A DNA stretch of 64,000 nucleotides from contig NZ_JBFBIK010000020.1 in NCBI RefSeq assembly GCF_040685555.1, positions 1-64,000 on the forward strand, read 5' to 3'. The number at the start of each line of letters is the position of its first letter. Within the stretch, counting starts at the first letter, position 1. Source of the DNA: Sphaerisporangium sp040685555 (GTDB lineage Bacteria > Actinomycetota > Actinomycetes > Streptosporangiales > Streptosporangiaceae). The position numbers and the translations under genes are program-made. The notes beneath the pieces are model-generated. The model ran no database searches. It was not told the DNA's origin and was given only the letters and a program-made list of their open reading frames with translations. This document shows, piece by piece, positions 26,776-35,107 of this stretch.

Positions 26776-27058
26776 CGTCCTGGTGGTGGCGGCCATGGAG
26801 CCGCGAACCGGTAGACGTCCCCGTGGGCGTGCCCATCCCTGGTGGTGGAGGGACGTCTTCGGTATATCATCCGAATTAGCCAACGATGATCGGGCCGCGG
26901 CCCGGGTCACGTGGTATCGCCGTCTCCAGCAGGAGACCTACCGAGGAGGTGAGCCCCATTACCGCTGTACCAGGTCGGGTGCTCCCATCTCGCGACCGCG
27001 CGGTCCATCAGGCATAGGTGGACCCGGGGAGCGCCCATCGGCACCCCGAAAGGCTCCT

Positions 27059-27928
27059 ATGTCGGTCTCACCGTCACCTCTGCCCGAATCCCTCATCGTC
27101 ACCACGCTTCGCGCCGCCGGCTGTGTCTTCGCCGAGGACGAGGCGCGGCTGCTCGTCTCCACGGCACGCACGCCGGCCGACCTCGCCGCCATGGTCGAGC
27201 GGCGGGTGGGTGGCCTCCCCCTCGAACACGTCCTCGGCTGGGCGGAGTTCTGCGGCCTGCGGATAGCCGTCGACCCCGGAGTCTTCGTCCCCCGCCGCCG
27301 CACCGAGTTCCTCATCCGCCAGGCCGCGACCCTCGCCCGTCAGGCCGTCGGCTCAGCCGGGCAGCCCGCTGTCCCCGCCCGTCCGGCCGTCACCCCCGCG
27401 GACCACACGCTCACCCCGCCACGGGCCGTCGTCGTCGACCTGTGCTGCGGCTCAGGCGCGCTGGGCGCCGCGCTGGTCGCGGCCCTGGACCCGATCGAGC
27501 TGCACGCCGTCGACATCGACCCCGCCGCGGTGCGGTGCGCCCGCCGCAACCTCGCCGCCGCCGGTGGCCGGGTGTACGAGGGTGACCTGTACGAACCGCT
27601 TCCCGCCGCGCTGCGCGGCCGTGTGGACGTCCTGCTCGCCAGCGCGCCGTACGTGCCGACCGAGGCGATAGGGCTGTTGCCCCAGGAGGCCCGCATCCAC
27701 GAGCCCAGGGTCGCGCTCGACGGCGGTGCGGACGGGCTCGACGTCGTGCGGCGGCTGATCGCCGCCGCGCCCCTGTGGCTGGCGCCCGGCGGCCACCTGC
27801 TGGTCGAGACGAGCGAGCGCCAGGCGCCCGAGACCGCCGAGACGATCGCCCGCGGCGGCCTGACCGCCCGCATCACCGGTTCGGACGAGCTGGACGCGAC
27901 CGTCGTCATCGGAACCAGCCCCCGCTGA
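27059..27928 (+). CDS. HemK/PrmC-like putative protein N5-glutamine methyltransferase
   Basis: A 289-residue SAM-dependent methyltransferase of the PrmC fold. The N-terminal helical domain includes GLPLEHVLGWAEFCGLRI; VVDLCCGSGALGAAL is SAM motif I and LHAVDIDPAAVRCARRN motif II. The usual PrmC NPPY active-site motif reads SAPY here (LLASAPYVPTEA). A subgroup of actinobacterial homologues has changes at this site, so the glutamine substrate is uncertain. Start ATG 27059 follows GAAAGG. The 283 bases upstream hold no recognisable gene. Confidence 0.85.
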   Translation: MSVSPSPLPESLIVTTLRAAGCVFAEDEARLLVSTARTPADLAAMVERRVGGLPLEHVLGWAEFCGLRIAVDPGVFVPRRRTEFLIRQAATLARQAVGSAGQPAVPARPAVTPADHTLTPPRAVVVDLCCGSGALGAALVAALDPIELHAVDIDPAAVRCARRNLAAAGGRVYEGDLYEPLPAALRGRVDVLLASAPYVPTEAIGLLPQEARIHEPRVALDGGADGLDVVRRLIAAAPLWLAPGGHLLVETSERQAPETAETIARGGLTARITGSDELDATVVIGTSPR

Positions 27929-27977
27929 ACCCGCCGCGCCGTTCAGCGTGATTTGGGGTGATTCTTGCGGATCGTCG

Positions 27978-28292
27978 CTAGGCGCTGAGCATTCCTCGGA
28001 GGAGCTCGCGCATGCCGTCCCGGAGCTCTTCCAGGGCAGGGACGGCGCCGGCGCCGGCCACCGCCTCGAACAGGACCCCTTCTCCGAAGGCGACGAGCCA
28101 CCTGCCGTGCCGCACCGGCTCGGCGGAGCCCGCGGCGGCCAGCATCGCGATCGCCACCTCCCGGAAGCGGCGGCCCGCCTCGTCGTAGACCTTCCGAAGC
28201 TCGGGACGGCGGGTGGCTTCCAGGGCCAGCTCGTAGCGGGCGATCGTGGTGCGGCGGCCCTCCGTGAGCTGGCCGTGCAGCAGCCGGGCCAT
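27978..28292 (-). pseudogene. TetR-family regulator lacking its DNA-binding domain
   Basis: The 104-residue reading frame MARLLHGQLTEGRRTT...ALEATRRPELRKVYDE matches the C-terminal half of TetR-family proteins (RYELALEATRRPEL is typical). The N-terminal helix-turn-helix of about 85 residues is missing: a TAG stop lies in frame five codons upstream, and beyond it is the operator and start of the divergent monooxygenase. A deletion appears to have removed the head of the gene while keeping an operator-like palindrome. Confidence 0.75.
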
Positions 28293-28307
28293 CAGCTCGG
28301 CGCCTAA

Positions 28308-28319
28308 CTACAGGTGTAG
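28308..28319. promoter_or_regulatory. TetR-type operator palindrome
   Basis: CTACA-GG-TGTAG is a perfect inverted repeat 16 bp before the monooxygenase start codon and 16 bp from the truncated TetR. It is probably the original operator of the broken regulator. Confidence 0.65.
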
Positions 28320-28334
28320 TGAAGGGAGTGGATC

Positions 28335-29471
28335 ATGTCGCGTGCGGTAGTGATCGGCGGGGGGATCGGCGGGCTGACCGCCGCGGCCGCCCTGTCGCTC
28401 AAAGGCTGGTCGGTGACGGTGTGCGAGCGCGCCACGTCCCTTTCGCCGGTCGGCTCCGGCATCGCCATCGCCCCCAACGCGCTCAAGGCCCTCGACACGA
28501 TCGGCGTGGGCGACGACGTGCGCGAGTACTCGGCGATGCAGGGCGAGGCGGGGCTGCGCACGGCGGGCGGCCGGTGGCTGTTCCGCACGAGCGCCGAGGC
28601 CGCGCTGGCGCGGTTCGGCGACCCCACCGTCCTGCTGCTCCGCGCGACCCTGGTGGACGTGCTCGCGCGGCGGCTCCCCCCGGGAACGCTGCGCCTCGGC
28701 ACGACCGTCGACGCGGTCGATCCGCACACCGGCAGGGTGTCCACCAGCGAGGGCGAGCTGCGAGCCGATCTGGTCGTCGCGGCCGACGGCATCAACTCGG
28801 CCGTACGCCGGTCGCTCTTCCCCGCCCATCCGGGGCCGGCGCACTCAGGCGTGACGAGCTGGAGGGCCGTCGTCGCGCGGCCCGAAGGGGACATCCGGAG
28901 CAGCGAAACGTGGGGGCCCGGCCAGGTCTTCGGGATCATGCCCCTCGTCGACGGCCTGGTGTACTGCTACGCCACCGCGCCGACCGGCCGTGGGGACCAG
29001 AGCGGCGGCGGCAGGGCCGAGCTGATGCGCCTGTTCGGAGACTGGCACGACCCGATCCCCCGGCTGATCGCCGCCTCGGAGGAGGACGAGATCCTCAGGC
29101 ACGACATCTTCTCGCTGGCCTCTCCCCTGCCCGCCTTCCACGCGGGCCGGGTTGCCCTGCTCGGCGACGCCGCCCACGCGATGACCCCCAACCTGGGCCA
29201 GGGCGCCTGCCAGGCGATCGAGGACGCGGTGGTCCTCGCGCACGTCAGCCCTGCGGGCCGTGCGGACCTCGGCGCCTACACCGCGGCGCGGCTGGCCCGC
29301 ACGACGAAGATCATGCGCAGGTCGGGGACCATCTGCCGGCTGACCCGGTGGTCGAATCCGCCGGCCGTACGCGCCAGGGAGACCCTCATGGCGCTCGCCG
29401 GGCGTCTCGGCGACGACATCACCCTGCGTCAGTTCGACGACGTGTTCACCTGGCGGCCACCCGTGTCGTGA
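28335..29471 (+). CDS. FAD-dependent aromatic-ring hydroxylase-type monooxygenase
   Basis: A 378-residue flavoprotein monooxygenase. VVIGGGIGGLTAAAAL is the FAD-binding GxGxxG fold, VAADGINSAVRRSLF the DG motif that binds FAD and NAD(P)H, and LGDAAHAMTPNLGQGA the second FAD motif. It probably hydroxylates an aromatic or polyketide substrate. GAAGGGAG precedes ATG 28335. Its regulator appears to be broken (27978-28292), so expression may be constitutive. The 3' end overlaps the convergent transporter by 26 bp. Confidence 0.9.
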   Translation: MSRAVVIGGGIGGLTAAAALSLKGWSVTVCERATSLSPVGSGIAIAPNALKALDTIGVGDDVREYSAMQGEAGLRTAGGRWLFRTSAEAALARFGDPTVLLLRATLVDVLARRLPPGTLRLGTTVDAVDPHTGRVSTSEGELRADLVVAADGINSAVRRSLFPAHPGPAHSGVTSWRAVVARPEGDIRSSETWGPGQVFGIMPLVDGLVYCYATAPTGRGDQSGGGRAELMRLFGDWHDPIPRLIAASEEDEILRHDIFSLASPLPAFHAGRVALLGDAAHAMTPNLGQGACQAIEDAVVLAHVSPAGRADLGAYTAARLARTTKIMRRSGTICRLTRWSNPPAVRARETLMALAGRLGDDITLRQFDDVFTWRPPVS

Positions 29472-30330
29472 CCGGCACGGGGATCTCCGGGTGAGGGGTC
29501 GAGACCGGGTGCGGGCTTTCCGGGGCGAGGCGCCCCAGCGTGATCGTGCCCGCGATCAGCACCGCGGCCGAGATCACCGCCGGGATCACGCTCCCCACGC
29601 CGCTCGGCAGCGGCTCGCCGAGCAGGATCGTTCCCGCGAGCACCGAGGTGATGGGGTCCACCACCTGCACGCCCGCGTACGCGATCCCGAAGTAGCCGAC
29701 GGCGTAGGACTTCTGCAGCAGAACGATGGCGCAGACCAGCAGCACGGGGATGGCGAGCGTGAACCAGTGGACCAGCCGCGACAGGTCGCCGCCGAGCCCT
29801 CCCCCGACGACCCGTACGAACGTCGACACCGACGCGGTCACCGAGCCCGCGCCGACGGACAGCACCAACGCCTTCCCCGAGCCGCGGGCGCGCCGAGCCG
29901 CGAGCTGGCAGACCAGGACCACCACGCCCACGCAGGCCAGGAATCCCAGCGCCGCCGGGGTCGACAGCTCCGGCCGCGTGTTGCTCCGCGGTATCAGCAG
30001 CATCAGCCCGAGCAGCCCGGCCGCCACCGCCATCGAGCCGAGCACCTCGGCCTTGTGGGGACGCCTGCCGTGCAGGAGCGCCGCCAGCGGCACGGCGAAG
30101 ACCAGCGTGGCCACGCTGACCGGCTGGATCAGCACCAGCGGGGCGAAGCTCAGCGCGACCGCGTGCAGGGAGGCGCCGATGAACCCGATGACGCCACCGA
30201 TCCACCATCTCGGTCGTTTGACCAGATTGAGCGTCGCGCCCCCGCGGATCGCCTCGTACTGCTGGAGGGCCGCGCCACCGGCATAGCCGAACGCACCGAC
30301 GAGGGCGATCGACACGCCCATCCAGATCAT
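29446..30330 (-). CDS. DMT-family (EamA-like) membrane transporter
   Basis: A 294-residue protein with about ten TM helices arranged as two repeats (LVGAFGYAGGAALQQYEA; VVDPITSVLAGTILLGEPL is the typical EamA end of the second repeat). The long N-terminal family trait GGAALQQ places it near DMT proteins annotated as hypothetical transporters in actinomycetes. The substrate is unknown. It starts with ATG 30330 and is convergent with the monooxygenase. Confidence 0.82.
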   Translation of the reverse strand: MIWMGVSIALVGAFGYAGGAALQQYEAIRGGATLNLVKRPRWWIGGVIGFIGASLHAVALSFAPLVLIQPVSVATLVFAVPLAALLHGRRPHKAEVLGSMAVAAGLLGLMLLIPRSNTRPELSTPAALGFLACVGVVVLVCQLAARRARGSGKALVLSVGAGSVTASVSTFVRVVGGGLGGDLSRLVHWFTLAIPVLLVCAIVLLQKSYAVGYFGIAYAGVQVVDPITSVLAGTILLGEPLPSGVGSVIPAVISAAVLIAGTITLGRLAPESPHPVSTPHPEIPVPVTTRVAAR

Positions 30331-30617
30331 GACCGGCCGCCCGGCGTATGCGTCAGGGCAGCGGGGGGCAGAGGTGAGGTCATCAGTGGGAGCACCCCGT
30401 CAGCTTAGGGACAAACCTGAGTGGCCAGTTCGTCAATCCCACCACTTCGTATAGTCCCGGGGCTGACGCGCTGATAGCACCATACGCGGACAAATAGAAC
30501 ATGGGGGCTTGCTTCGAGGTACTGGCCGGCGCGTACACGGTAGGGCCCCTTAGCTGTGAGAGGCATGGCATCTTCCACTTCCCGGGGAATGACAAACCAA
30601 TCGGAGGCGTTTCCAGA
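30331..30617. other. Intergenic region before the copper ATPase; no gene
   Basis: No frame shows a plausible protein. The base composition is slightly lower in GC than the flanks. It runs into the operator-like palindrome at 30618-30636, so it probably holds the promoters of the divergent transporter and ATPase genes. Confidence 0.5.
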
Positions 30618-30636
30618 GACACCCCCAGGGGGTATC
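30618..30636 (+). promoter_or_regulatory. CsoR-like operator upstream of the copper ATPase
   Basis: ACCCCC-A-GGGGGT (30621-30633), flanked by GAC and ATC, is a GC-rich pseudo-palindrome like CsoR copper-sensor operators (TACCCC...GGGGTA). It sits 17-20 bp before the ATPase start, just upstream of AAAGGAG (30641-30647). No csoR gene is in the window. Confidence 0.6.
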
Positions 30637-30652
30637 GGTCAAAGGAGCAGCC

Positions 30653-32728
30653 ATGGAACACGATCACACCGGCCCCGCCGTCGACCACGCGGACCATCCG
30701 GGGCACGGCGGCCACGCCGGTCCGGCCGTACATCACGGGAACGGGCACGGCGACCATGCCGCGCGGTTCAGGGACCGTCTATGGATCAGCGTGGTCCTCT
30801 CCGTGCCGGTCATCGTCTACAGCCACATGGTGCAGAAGTGGCTGGGGTTCACGCCGCCGCACTTCCCCGGTTCCGGCTGGGTGGCGCCCGCGCTCGGCAC
30901 GATCGTCTTCTTCTACGGCGGATGGCCCTTCCTGAAGGGCGGCGCCGAGGAGATCAGGAGCCGGGCGCCGGGGATGATGCTGCTGATCTCCCTCGCGATC
31001 ACCGTGGCCTTCGGAGCCAGCGCCGCCACCGCGCTGGGGTTCTTCCAGCTCGACTTCTGGTGGGAGCTGGCCCTGCTGATCGACATCATGCTGCTCGGCC
31101 ACTGGCTGGAGATGCGTGCGCTCGGCCAGGCGTCCAGCGCCCTGGACGCGCTCGCCGCCCTGCTCCCCGACGAGGCCGAGCGGGTGACCGACGGCGGCAC
31201 GGAGACCGTGCCCACCGGCGAGCTGCGCCCCGGTGACGTCGTGCTGGTCCGTCCGGGCTCGCGCGTACCGGCCGACGGCGTGGTCGTCGAGGGCGAGGCG
31301 GAGTTCGACGAGTCGATGCTGACCGGCGAGTCCCGTCCGGTGCCGAAGAAGGCCGGCGACCGGGTCGTCGCCGGAACGGTCGCCCTCGACTCCGCGGTCC
31401 GGGTGAAGGTCGACGCCGTGGGCGAGGACACGGCGCTGGCGGGCATCCGCCGCCTCGTCGAGCAGGCCCAGTCGTCCCGCTCGAAGGCCCAGGCGCTCGC
31501 CGACCGTGCCGCCGCCCTGCTCTTCTACATCGCGACGGCCGCGGGCGCGCTCACCTTCGCCGTCTGGCTCGCCCTCGGCGACCCGCGCGAGGCGGTGGAA
31601 CGCACGGTCACGGTGCTGGTGATCGCCTGCCCCCACGCCCTCGGGCTCGCCATCCCGCTCGTCATCGCGATCTCCACGGCGATCAGCGCCAGGAACGGCA
31701 TCCTGATCAAGGACCGGATCGCCCTCGAACGGATGCGGACCGTGCGGGCCGTCCTGTTCGACAAGACGGGCACGCTCACCAAGGGAGAGCCCGAGGTCAC
31801 CGGGCTGCTCGCCGCCGACGGCGACGAGGACACGCTTCTCAGGATGGCCGGCGCGGTCGAGAGCGACAGCGAGCACCCGCTCGCCCGCGCGATCGTGGCC
31901 GCCGCCCGCGCCCGGGGAGAGCTTCCCAAGGCCACCGGCTTCCGTTCCATGACGGGCCGCGGCGTCCAGGCGACCGTCGAGGGGCACACCGTGGCCGTGG
32001 GCGGACCCGCGCTGCTTCGCGAACTGGGACTGCCCGAGCTGGACACCGACGAGTGGAAGAAGCGCGGCGCCGCCGTGCTCCACGTCGTGGTGGACGGCCG
32101 GGTCGCCGGCGCCATCGCCCTTGAGGACGCCATCCGGCCCGAGTCCCGCGAGGCCGTACAGGAGCTGCACCGGCTCGGCCGGCGTGTCGTCATGATCACC
32201 GGTGACGCGGAGCAGGTCGCGCGGGCGGTGGCGGAGGAGCTCGGCGTGGACGAGTACTTCGCCGAGGTCCTGCCCGAGGAGAAGGACGCCAAGGTGGCCG
32301 AGCTCCAGGAGCGCGGCCTGAGCGTCGCCATGGTCGGCGACGGGGTGAACGACGCTCCCGCGCTAGCGCGGGCCGACGTCGGCATCGCGATCGGCGCCGG
32401 CACGGACGTGGCCATCGAGTCGGCGGGCGTCGTCCTCGTCAGCGACGACCCGCGCTCGGTAGTGAGCGTCATCCGGCTGTCCCAGGCGACATACCGCAAG
32501 ATGCTGCAGAACCTCGCCTGGGCCACCGGCTACAACCTCGTGGCGATCCCCCTGGCGGCCGGGGTGCTCGCCCCGGTGGGGATCACGCTCTCCCCCGCGG
32601 TGGGCGCGATCCTCATGAGCCTGTCCACGATCGTCGTGGCCCTCAACGCCCAGCTCCTGCGCCGCGTCGACCTGAGCGTCGAGCCGTCCTCGGGTCAGGA
32701 CCGTTCGGGGCACACGCAGAAGAGGTGA
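30653..32728 (+). CDS. copB: CopB-type heavy-metal P1B ATPase
   Basis: A 691-residue copper/silver-type exporting ATPase. The N-terminus is His-rich (HDHTG, HADHPGHGGHAG, HHGNGHGDHA) in place of CxxC metal domains. The TM6 metal motif is CPH (IACPHALGLA, about residue 325), typical of CopB. The phosphorylated Asp is in DKTGT near residue 370, TGES is the actuator motif, and GDGVNDAPAL the hinge. Start ATG 30653 has AAAGGAG upstream. It likely pumps Cu+ or Cu2+ out of the cell under copper control. The 3' end overlaps the convergent VOC gene by 34 bp. Confidence 0.93.
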   Translation: MEHDHTGPAVDHADHPGHGGHAGPAVHHGNGHGDHAARFRDRLWISVVLSVPVIVYSHMVQKWLGFTPPHFPGSGWVAPALGTIVFFYGGWPFLKGGAEEIRSRAPGMMLLISLAITVAFGASAATALGFFQLDFWWELALLIDIMLLGHWLEMRALGQASSALDALAALLPDEAERVTDGGTETVPTGELRPGDVVLVRPGSRVPADGVVVEGEAEFDESMLTGESRPVPKKAGDRVVAGTVALDSAVRVKVDAVGEDTALAGIRRLVEQAQSSRSKAQALADRAAALLFYIATAAGALTFAVWLALGDPREAVERTVTVLVIACPHALGLAIPLVIAISTAISARNGILIKDRIALERMRTVRAVLFDKTGTLTKGEPEVTGLLAADGDEDTLLRMAGAVESDSEHPLARAIVAAARARGELPKATGFRSMTGRGVQATVEGHTVAVGGPALLRELGLPELDTDEWKKRGAAVLHVVVDGRVAGAIALEDAIRPESREAVQELHRLGRRVVMITGDAEQVARAVAEELGVDEYFAEVLPEEKDAKVAELQERGLSVAMVGDGVNDAPALARADVGIAIGAGTDVAIESAGVVLVSDDPRSVVSVIRLSQATYRKMLQNLAWATGYNLVAIPLAAGVLAPVGITLSPAVGAILMSLSTIVVALNAQLLRRVDLSVEPSSGQDRSGHTQKR

Positions 32729-33054
32729 CCCTCGGGGTCGGCGAGCACGGTCCAGGTGTCCCCGGGCTGGAAGTCGGGCTTCGTCGCGCCGAGCTCGATG
32801 TACTCCAGCACGGCCTTGTCCACGTCCGGCACCCGGAAGTCGAGGTGGAACTGCTTGTCGGGCCCCGGCCACACCGCCGGCTTGCGCTCGGGGACCCTGC
32901 CGAAGTAGATGCTCGTCGTCCCGTCGCCGATGCCGGCGTACTCCTCCTCGGCGTACTGGACCTCGAACCCGGTGATCCGCGAATAGAACTCGGCGAGCTT
33001 CTTGGGCTCGGCACAGTCGATGGTCACCGCTATAAGCTTTGCTTTTGTGGTCAT
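32695..33054 (-). CDS. VOC (glyoxalase/bleomycin-resistance) family protein
   Basis: A 119-residue single VOC domain: LIAVTIDCAEPKKLAEFYSRITGFEV is shortened here to its marks, TIDCAEP and EFYSRITGFEV; FHLDFRVPDVDKAV and VLADPEGHLFCVCP complete two beta-alpha-beta-beta-beta units. Metal ligands His (FHLDF) and Glu/His near the ends are partly conserved. Function unknown; such proteins include dioxygenases, isomerases and drug-binding proteins. Start ATG 33054 follows the usual MTTKAKL opening. Confidence 0.85.
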   Translation of the reverse strand: MTTKAKLIAVTIDCAEPKKLAEFYSRITGFEVQYAEEEYAGIGDGTTSIYFGRVPERKPAVWPGPDKQFHLDFRVPDVDKAVLEYIELGATKPDFQPGDTWTVLADPEGHLFCVCPERS

Positions 33055-33155
33055 GAGTCCATCCTGGAGTGCGTACCTGTCATCCCCTGTCAGGTACGCG
33101 CACAGAACTCTCGCCGGTCCCGCACCGCGCACTCGCGGCGCGTCCTCCGCGTTCG

Positions 33156-33185
33156 GCTCACTCGCGGCGGGCTCACTCGCGGCGG
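33156..33185 (-). repeat. 15-bp tandem duplication at the end of the SLOG gene
   Basis: GCTCACTCGCGGCGG occurs at 33156-33170 and 33171-33185. On the minus strand each unit contains the codons for RRE and a TGA stop, so the end of the gene has been duplicated downstream of itself. Confidence 0.85.
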
Positions 33186-33667
33186 GCGCCCTCGGGCCAG
33201 ATGACGTGAACCCTGATGCCGCGCCTCCGCGCCTCGGCCACGACGTCGGCCGTGCCTCCGTAGCCCCGGGCCGGCTTCCCGTCCCACACGGCGTACAGCT
33301 CCTCGGCCAGGTCGAGCATGAGCAGGCTGCCCTGCATGTGCGACTCGCAGGTCGACTCGGCGTACCGGAGCCGGTGGACCTTCTCGGCGAGGCCCATGAG
33401 CTGGTCGTACTCGGCGTGGGTGTCGGCGGGAAGCTCCTCGCGGTAGCTCTCGGAGCAGACCACCGCCTCCAGCGTGCCGCCCAGGTCGACCACCGCCCGC
33501 GCGAAGATCTGGTCGGCTCCGTCCGCCAGGCAGGAGACCCCCCTCACCTCGGGGGCGTGCTCGGCCAGCGTCCGCCTGATGGCGGCCTCGACCAGCGCGG
33601 CCGTACGCGACGGCAGCCCGCGATGACCCGAGATGGCGACGCGGAAGGGCCGGACCCTCTCGCGCAC
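33173..33667 (-). CDS. SLOG-domain protein (Rossmann-like nucleotide sensor)
   Basis: A protein of about 164 residues. RVAISGHRGL opens the first Rossmann strand and phosphate loop, GVSCLADGADQIFA is the second conserved loop, and LYAVWDGKPARGYGGTADVV the third, a pattern seen in SLOG-superfamily proteins that bind or process nucleotides. The GTG start at 33667 is tentative; no strong Shine-Dalgarno is seen and the frame stays open leftward into the upstream gene. It lies 85 bases after the SLATT gene on the same strand. SLOG-SLATT pairs are predicted nucleotide-triggered defence systems. Confidence 0.75.
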   Translation of the reverse strand: MRERVRPFRVAISGHRGLPSRTAALVEAAIRRTLAEHAPEVRGVSCLADGADQIFARAVVDLGGTLEAVVCSESYREELPADTHAEYDQLMGLAEKVHRLRYAESTCESHMQGSLLMLDLAEELYAVWDGKPARGYGGTADVVAEARRRGIRVHVIWPEGARRE

Positions 33668-33752
33668 GGACGGATGCGGCGCCTCACGCGAGGCCGGCCG
33701 GCCGCCCAGAAGTGCCCCCTCAGAGGACGAACGCCCGCGAGGAGGAGCCTCG

Positions 33753-34634
33753 TCAGCTGCGCGAACCTCGCCACAACATGGTTTCACGCGAGATGGCCTC
33801 CTCCGACTCGTCGACGAAATGGGCCCACTCGGGCTCCGTGCGAGGCCATTCCGCACGCGACACGATATCCCCCAGCTCAAGCGCCGCTATGGAGTACGAG
33901 GTCGCGAGTTGCTGGTGCTGCCGCGTCTGCAGCCAGGCGATGCCCGCCGCGCCGAGGGCGCCGACGATGCCGGGCAGGTCAAGGTTCACCAGCTGGGTGG
34001 CGTTCAGCACGGCGGCTATCAGGCCCACGGCCTCCATCGCCGCGAAGGCGACCGACCACTGGGCGGCCCGGCGCTCGTGGTAGCGCGCCTTGACGATGTA
34101 CCAGACGCGCTGCTCGTTGATCCGGCCGTGCATGTAGCGCTGCTTGCGCTCGTCGAGCGACAGCGCCCGTATGCTCCGCATCGTGGCGGTGACCTGGCAC
34201 TCCTCTTCGAGCGTGGGGATCGGGGCGAAGGAGTGGATGGCCCCTGTGATCTCGGAGAACCTCCGGAGCAGCAGCAGATCCACGCTCTGGTCGTCCCTCG
34301 CGTCGCAGCCGAACGGCTCGCCGCCGACCAGGTAACGCCACGCCAGGGTCTTCGCCGACTCGGCCGCCGCCCTGGCCTCGTACCACTGGCGATCAGGACG
34401 GACGGTGAGCAGGTACACCTCGGTGACCAGCGCCGAGGCCAGCGCCCCGGCGGCGACGATCGCGGCCGCGTCCACGCGCCCGGCGTCCAGGCTGAACGAG
34501 CCGAAGACCGCCGCGATCACCAGTGACGAGAGCCGCACACAGGTAGCGGTGAGCAACCTGCGCTGCCCGACGATGGCCCCCTGATCGGCAGCACGATAGA
34601 GCGCCGGAAATCCAGCCTCCGGAATGCCCTCCAT
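33753..34634 (-). CDS. SLATT (DUF4231-like) membrane protein
   Basis: A 293-residue protein. After an N-terminal pair of TM helices (about residues 33-75) comes YEARAAAESAKTLAWRYL, the R-AE-K-WRY signature of SLATT/DUF4231 domains; a second TM pair (VAFAAMEAVGLIAAV; IVGALGAAGIAWL) follows near residue 205. SLATT proteins are predicted to form membrane pores that are opened by a nucleotide signal. A TTGACA hexamer at 34669-34664 lies 35 bases before ATG 34634 and no Shine-Dalgarno is seen, suggesting a leaderless message. Confidence 0.78.
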   Translation of the reverse strand: MEGIPEAGFPALYRAADQGAIVGQRRLLTATCVRLSSLVIAAVFGSFSLDAGRVDAAAIVAAGALASALVTEVYLLTVRPDRQWYEARAAAESAKTLAWRYLVGGEPFGCDARDDQSVDLLLLRRFSEITGAIHSFAPIPTLEEECQVTATMRSIRALSLDERKQRYMHGRINEQRVWYIVKARYHERRAAQWSVAFAAMEAVGLIAAVLNATQLVNLDLPGIVGALGAAGIAWLQTRQHQQLATSYSIAALELGDIVSRAEWPRTEPEWAHFVDESEEAISRETMLWRGSRS

Positions 34635-34726
34635 GCGTCAACTGGAACCGGTAATCGAAACCGTGTCAAGGGTCTTCATGGCAAGTGATCCAAGGTCACC
34701 ATATGCGACCTCGGCATCCAGCATTG

Positions 34727-34738
34727 ATCGCCGATTAA
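34727..34738 (-). promoter_or_regulatory. 12-mer TTAATCGGCGAT upstream of the SLATT gene
   Basis: On the minus strand this reads TTAATCGGCGAT, identical to 38050-38061 on the plus strand upstream of fxsC. It lies 92 bp before the SLATT start codon, in the same orientation relative to the gene as the copy before fxsC (99 bp). A shared regulator of both operons is possible. Confidence 0.5.
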
Positions 34739-34916
34739 AAAGTCAAACTCAAGCCACATCTCTCGCACCCCCTTCCCCTCTGGACACGGGACACGAGAAT
34801 GCCACAAGCCCGAAATACACGGTATGAATGTCTGCGGCGGCCTCCGCTCGCAGCCGGACAGGCCGGGCGTCCACGCCACTCACCGTACGTCTGCCCGGGA
34901 CTCATCTCTGAACATT

Positions 34917-34934
34917 CCGGACATAGAGTACATA
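34917..34934 (+). repeat. 18-bp direct repeat, copy 1
   Basis: CCGGACATAGAGTACATA; the second copy at 35090-35107 differs by one base (C for T). Spacing is 173 bp. It may be a regulatory site or a remnant of duplication. Confidence 0.7.
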
Positions 34935-35089
34935 CACTCTTACTTACCTACTCTACGGATTTATCGGGCAATGATCGCAAGACTTGATCTTTATCGGAAG
35001 CGGACGCGGAGAGCCCTTCACAAGGAAGCGGGAAAGCGCCAGATCACCGCCACCTGCGGCGCATCCGTCCCGGCTCCATCACCCCATAC

Positions 35090-35107
35090 CCGGACATAGA
35101 GCACATA
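35090..35107 (+). repeat. 18-bp direct repeat, copy 2
   Basis: CCGGACATAGAGCACATA, a one-mismatch copy of 34917-34934. It is 208 bp before the -35 box of the fxsA promoter. Confidence 0.7.

Noticed and set aside
26776..27058. Possible T-box or riboswitch before the HemK-like gene
   Set aside because: No T-box sequence or specifier stem is recognisable, only GC-rich stems common in this genome.
33668..33880. SLOG gene starting inside the SLATT gene
   Set aside because: The upstream sequence is Arg/Ser-rich, not conserved in SLOG proteins; GTG 33667 fits better, though with low certainty.
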